DNA of 64,000 nucleotides from assembly GCF_043197795.1 (NCBI RefSeq), contig NZ_JBICTU010000008.1, positions 1 to 64,000 of the forward strand, in the 5' to 3' direction. Below the pieces are notes generated by a model that had not been told where the DNA came from, did no database searches, and saw only the letters and a list, made by a program, of their open reading frames with translations. A program made the position numbers and the translations under genes. The DNA comes from Sphaerisporangium sp040649355 (lineage in GTDB: Bacteria > Actinomycetota > Actinomycetes > Streptosporangiales > Streptosporangiaceae). Shown here in pieces: positions 61,028 to 64,000 of the stretch (positions within the stretch are counted from its first letter, which is position 1; the number at the start of each line of letters is the position of its first letter).

Positions 61028-61414
61028 ATGGCGGCGCTGGACATTCTGATAAGCGTTGTGGTGATCGCCGTCCTCCTGTTCCTCCGCGGGCTCGTGCTCG
61101 CACGATCGCGGGGGAACGTCGTATGTAGCCTCCGCACGGGAGACCGCGCCTGGAGGAGTGGGGTGGCCCGCTATGCGGGCGGAGAGCTCCACTGGATCCC
61201 GTTTCTCGGACTGCGACTGAGGCCGCGCCACGCCATCGCGAGGCGCGGCCTCACCGTTTCCACCCGTCGTCCCCTCGTCGGCGAGGAGGGCCCCGCCGGC
61301 TACTGGACCGTCGACTGCGCGGGAGTCTCGCTCGCGATGAGCGAGGACGCCCTCACCGGCTTCCTGGCCTGGGTCGAGTCCGCCCCGCCCAGCGCCCACC
61401 TCGACGCGGCGTAG
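61028..61414 (+). CDS. DUF2550 membrane protein
   Basis: 128 residues from ATG 61028. One N-terminal membrane helix (LDILISVVVIAVLLFLRGLV), a short arginine-rich cytoplasmic turn, and a compact domain (GVARYAGGELHWIPFLGLRL, GYWTVDCAGVSLAMSEDALT). The family is found right after atpC in most actinobacteria, 31 bases downstream here, and is thought to share its transcript. Function unknown. Confidence 0.9.
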   Translation: MAALDILISVVVIAVLLFLRGLVLARSRGNVVCSLRTGDRAWRSGVARYAGGELHWIPFLGLRLRPRHAIARRGLTVSTRRPLVGEEGPAGYWTVDCAGVSLAMSEDALTGFLAWVESAPPSAHLDAA

Positions 61415-61435
61415 GGGCCCCAGGGGCCGCCTACC
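61411..61435. terminator. Imperfect hairpin between convergent genes
   Basis: GTAGGGGCCCC and GGGGCCGCCTAC can pair with one bulged base around A. It spans the stops of the DUF2550 gene (61414) and the adenosyltransferase gene (61431) and could end both transcripts. Confidence 0.45.
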
Positions 61436-62021
61436 GGGTGCCGCCGGGCTTCCAGAGGAGCTCCTCGCCGTTCGCGGCCGTGCGGCAGATGATGAACATC
61501 AGGTCGCTCAGACGGTTGAGGTACTTCGCGGTGAGCGGGTTCACGTCGTCATGGACCTCCAGCGCCGACCACGTGGTGCGCTCGGCCCGCCGTACGATCG
61601 TGCGGGCCACGTGCAGGAGTGCCGGACCTGGCGCGCCGCCGGGGAGGATGAAGCTGCGCAGCGGCGTCAGCTCCGCGTTGAACCGGTCGCACTGCGTCTC
61701 CAGCCACTCGATGTAGGACGGCTCCACCCGCAGCGGGGGGAACTCCGGGTTCTCCGTCACGGGCGTACACAGGTCGGCTCCGACGTCGAACAGCTCGTTC
61801 TGCACCCGGGCCAGCACCTCCGCGATCTCGGTGGGGAGACCGCCCAGCGCCATGGCCACGCCGATGGCGGCGTTCGCCTCCTCGACGTCGGCGTACGCGG
61901 CCAGCCGGGGATCGGTCTTCCGCGTGCGGCTCATGTCGCCGAGCGTCGTGGTGCCGTCGTCCCCGGTGCGGGTGTAGATCTTGGAGAGCACCACCGGCTT
62001 GTCGTTGTCAGCTCGCGTCAT
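61431..62021 (-). CDS. Cob(I)alamin adenosyltransferase, PduO type
   Basis: Makes adenosylcobalamin from ATP and cob(I)alamin. 196 residues from ATG 62021. ATP-binding N-terminus VLSKIYTRTGDDGTTTLGDM, then DPRLAAYADVEEANAAIGVA, FILPGGAPGPALLHVARTIV and RRAERTTWSALEVHDDVNPL are the family motifs; YLNRLSDLMFIICR ends the protein. No ribosome binding site is present. TACGCT lies 7 bases before the ATG on the minus strand, so the mRNA is probably leaderless. Its placement after the atp operon is common in actinobacteria. Confidence 0.95.
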   Translation of the reverse strand: MTRADNDKPVVLSKIYTRTGDDGTTTLGDMSRTRKTDPRLAAYADVEEANAAIGVAMALGGLPTEIAEVLARVQNELFDVGADLCTPVTENPEFPPLRVEPSYIEWLETQCDRFNAELTPLRSFILPGGAPGPALLHVARTIVRRAERTTWSALEVHDDVNPLTAKYLNRLSDLMFIICRTAANGEELLWKPGGTR

Positions 62022-62028
62022 GCCGCCC

Positions 62029-62034
62029 AGCGTA
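62029..62034 (-). promoter_or_regulatory. Possible -10 element for a leaderless adenosyltransferase mRNA
   Basis: TACGCT on the minus strand fits TANNNT and ends exactly 7 bases before ATG 62021, with no purine-rich site between. The spacing is what leaderless actinobacterial promoters show. No clear -35 box. Confidence 0.45.
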
Positions 62035-62149
62035 ACGGCCGCCCTGAGACGGCCTCCGCCCGGTTTCGTCCCTGAAGAGGCATAGGTAGCGGAAGGGTGG
62101 GCAAGGGTCTGAGGCGGCCTGTCAAGGTCGCCGGCCAAGAGGAGGCGGC

Positions 62150-62470
62150 ATGCAACGCCGGAGCGGTCCGGGACACCAGGTCGTCAGCGTCGGGTCGCGT
62201 CTCGACGCGGGCACGGTCGCCAGGTTGCGTCCGCGCCTGCACGACGCGGTCGACTCGGGCGACGGTGACATGATCGTCGATCTCTCCGGCCTTGAGATGA
62301 TCGACGCCACCGGGCTCGGCGTGCTCGTCGGCACGCACCGCCGCGCGCTACGCGCGGAACGCCGCCTCGTCCTGAGGGCGGTGCCCCCGCGTGTCATGCG
62401 GCTGCTGGCCGTCACCCGGTTGCACCGGGTGCTCGCGGTCGAGCTTCCGGCCGCCGCGGCCGTCGCCTGA
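62150..62470 (+). CDS. STAS-domain anti-sigma factor antagonist
   Basis: 106 residues from ATG 62150, strong site AGAGGAGG. The STAS fold shows strands and the phosphorylation loop DMIVDLSGLEMIDATGLGVL: the usual DSSG is DATG, leaving Thr as the phosphoacceptor. The C-terminal part (LVLRAVPPRVMRLLAVTRLH) fits SpoIIAA/RsbV relatives. It would bind an anti-sigma kinase and release a sigma factor; no such kinase or sigma gene lies in the window, so the partner is encoded elsewhere. Confidence 0.9.
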   Translation: MQRRSGPGHQVVSVGSRLDAGTVARLRPRLHDAVDSGDGDMIVDLSGLEMIDATGLGVLVGTHRRALRAERRLVLRAVPPRVMRLLAVTRLHRVLAVELPAAAAVA

Positions 62471-62538
62471 ACGGCGCCTGTATGGGGCCTGTACGGGGCC
62501 TGATCGGCGCTCAGGGGCCAGATGGGCGCGCCGGAGGG

Positions 62539-63147
62539 TCAGGCGCCGAAGGAGCGCCGGAAGATGTGGACGGCGGTCTCGACGAGGTGGTCCAGGGGCG
62601 GCGTGGTAGGGGCCAGGACCCACTCGATCAGAAGCTCCTGGATGGCGCCCACCATCCCGAGGGCGAGAAGGTGGGTCCTTTCCGGCAGCCCGCCCGGCAG
62701 GTCTCCCAGGGTCTCTTCGATCATCTGGGTGAAGCCGGTCACCGCGCGCTGCCGGTGGACGGTGAGGATGTCACCGGCGCGCCGCACCTCAAGGTGCATG
62801 ATCCGGGCGCGCCGGGGGTCGCGGGTGACGAAGGCGATGTACTCGCGGATGCCCGCCTGGATCCGGCTGTCGGCGTCGGGAGGAGCCTCCCCGATGGCCT
62901 TGGCGACCGCGAGGAGGGTCTCGCCGACGCAGCGTTCGTAGACCGCCCGCATCAGGTCCTCGCGCCCGGTGAAACATTCGTAGAAGGCGCGGTTCGAGAT
63001 GCGTGCGGCCGCGCACAATCGTTCGATCGTGGTCGCGGTGAACCCCGCGCCGGCGAACAGTGTGTACGCGGCGGTCAGCAACCGCTCCCTGCGGTCGGCT
63101 AATCGCTGCTCCGCGGTCATTCCCCGGTAGTCGCGTCCCGTCGCCAC
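62539..63147 (-). CDS. TetR-family transcriptional regulator
   Basis: 202 residues from GTG 63147, GCGAGGT upstream. The DNA-binding domain is clear: RRERLLTAAYTLFAGAGFTA, TTIERLCAAARISNRAFYEC, FTGREDLMRAVYERCVGETL. The C-terminal ligand-binding helices (RARIMHLEVRRAGDILTVHR) resemble regulators of fatty-acid or aldehyde metabolism. It lies 80 bases downstream of an aldehyde dehydrogenase gene on the same strand, so it may control and be co-transcribed with it. The ligand is unknown. Confidence 0.92.
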   Translation of the reverse strand: MATGRDYRGMTAEQRLADRRERLLTAAYTLFAGAGFTATTIERLCAAARISNRAFYECFTGREDLMRAVYERCVGETLLAVAKAIGEAPPDADSRIQAGIREYIAFVTRDPRRARIMHLEVRRAGDILTVHRQRAVTGFTQMIEETLGDLPGGLPERTHLLALGMVGAIQELLIEWVLAPTTPPLDHLVETAVHIFRRSFGA

Positions 63148-63227
63148 TGCACACCTCGCGTCCTGCTGGCCCCGTAGGAACCCATCATTATGGACGCAAG
63201 ATCGTTTTTGGGGAAGTATCGGGACAA

Positions 63228-64000
63228 CTAGCTCTTACGCCGACCGTGGAGAAAGGTGACCATTTTCACGAGTCGGTCCAGGTCAGCGGGGTTTCGGGTG
63301 AAGGACGTCAGATTCATACCCGGTATGGCGAAACGCTGCCTGGAGATCGCCTTCGGCCGGGCGAACTCGCGCAACCCGTCCGCGCCGTGGATGCGCCCGA
63401 ACCCCGACTCGCCCACACCGCCGAAGGGCAGCGAGGGCACGCCCGCGAAGGAGATGACGGAGTTGATCGCCGTCATGCCCGTGAGCATCGCGCGGGCGAG
63501 CTCCATGGCCCGGCGGGTGTCGCCCGAGAAGATGGTGCCGCCGAGGCCGTAGGCGACGGCGTTGGCCTTCTCCAGCGCCTCCTCGACCGTGGCCACCTTC
63601 CTGACGGTGATCGTCGGCCCGAAGGTCTCCTCGCGCACCGCGCTGGAGTCCTCGGGGACGTCCGTGAGTACCACAGGGTCGACGTACGGGGGCCGGACGG
63701 ACTCCGCGCCCCCCACGACGGCCTTCGCGCCCTTGGCGAGGGCGTCGTCGACGTGGCGGCGGATGATGTCGGTCTGGGCGGGCATGGTGATCGGCCCGTA
63801 GTCCTGCCCGCCGCGCACGGCTCTCGCCCGCTCGGTGAGCTCGCGCAGGAAGTCGTCGTAGACGCGCTCGACCACGTAGACGCGCTCGACGCCCACGCAG
63901 GTCTGGCCGGCGTTGGACATCGCGCCCCACACGGCCGCGTCGGCCGCGGCGGCGAGGTCGGCGTCCACGTCGACGATCAGCGCGTCCTTGCCGCCGCACT
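63228..64000 (-). CDS. Aldehyde dehydrogenase, C-terminal part (cut by window edge)
   Basis: NAD(P)-dependent aldehyde oxidation. The frame is open to the window end, so the N-terminal half is missing. The visible 257 residues start in the GGKDALIVDVDADL region just after the catalytic glutamate. They contain the nucleophile in SNAGQTCVGVERVYVVERVY, the EETFGPTITVRKV cofactor motif, LPFGGVGESGFGRIHG and the hydrophobic C-terminus. The latter, with MVTFLHGRRKS, resembles the branch containing membrane-associated or broad-range enzymes. The TetR gene downstream is a likely regulator. Confidence 0.93.
   Translation of the reverse strand, partial: CGGKDALIVDVDADLAAAADAAVWGAMSNAGQTCVGVERVYVVERVYDDFLRELTERARAVRGGQDYGPITMPAQTDIIRRHVDDALAKGAKAVVGGAESVRPPYVDPVVLTDVPEDSSAVREETFGPTITVRKVATVEEALEKANAVAYGLGGTIFSGDTRRAMELARAMLTGMTAINSVISFAGVPSLPFGGVGESGFGRIHGADGLREFARPKAISRQRFAIPGMNLTSFTRNPADLDRLVKMVTFLHGRRKS

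Overview
The window is high-GC DNA from a filamentous actinobacterium, most likely of the Streptosporangiales (Nonomuraea, Streptosporangium or Microbispora type). The reasons are the codon use, many GTG starts, a Methyltransf_19-type SAM methyltransferase, the housekeeping order rho-(rpmE)-prfA-prmC-sua5-glyA-wecA-atp operon, and a DALR-domain ArgRS relative sitting just before lysA. Species cannot be settled from the sequence alone.

Layout. 0-6 kb: the end of an IS5-type element, a SAM methyltransferase, phosphoglucomutase, a gene-poor stretch with decayed gene pieces, two small lipoproteins, a frameshifted secreted protein and uracil-DNA glycosylase. 6-17.4 kb: a sugar uptake operon (two MalG/MalF-type permeases and a binding protein), a second binding protein, a PadR regulator with two operator-like sites, a MacB-like ABC ATPase/FtsX permease pair, and trehalose synthase. 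17.6-26.9 kb: a surface-looking island made of an asparagine-synthase-like protein, a coiled-coil CgeB-like glycosyltransferase, a DUF3494 ice-binding-like adhesin with an Ig-like domain, and a 1,237-residue collagen-like protein. 27-39.6 kb: the aspartate-family biosynthetic genes lysA, hom, thrC and thrB, led by an ArgRS-derived protein without a catalytic core. A 6.4-kb block of three glycosyltransferases and one methyltransferase separates hom from thrC. 40-53 kb: rho, a NarL-type two-component pair, rpmE, prfA, prmC, a sua5 with a repetitive tail, two unknown genes with lysine/aspartate/proline repeats, glyA and a WecA-like transferase. 53-61.4 kb: two AtpI/AtpZ-type genes and the complete F1Fo ATP synthase operon atpBEFHAGDC, then a DUF2550 gene. 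61.4-64 kb: PduO-type cobalamin adenosyltransferase, an anti-anti-sigma factor, a TetR regulator and the 3' part of an aldehyde dehydrogenase.

How the genes fit together. The housekeeping backbone (threonine/lysine synthesis, translation termination, ATP synthase) is interrupted by envelope-related insertions. The strongest candidate for an undescribed system is 17.7-26.9 kb. There a CgeB-like glycosyltransferase and an amidotransferase-like enzyme lie next to a collagen-like surface protein rich in Gly-Ala-Thr triplets, a layout that recalls glycosylated collagen-like spore-surface proteins of Bacillus. The glycosyltransferase/methyltransferase block at 30.9-37.1 kb, whose proteins share coiled-coil or basic C-terminal tails, may belong to the same envelope programme. 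This functional link is inference. I saw no CRISPR array, rRNA gene or convincing tRNA gene.
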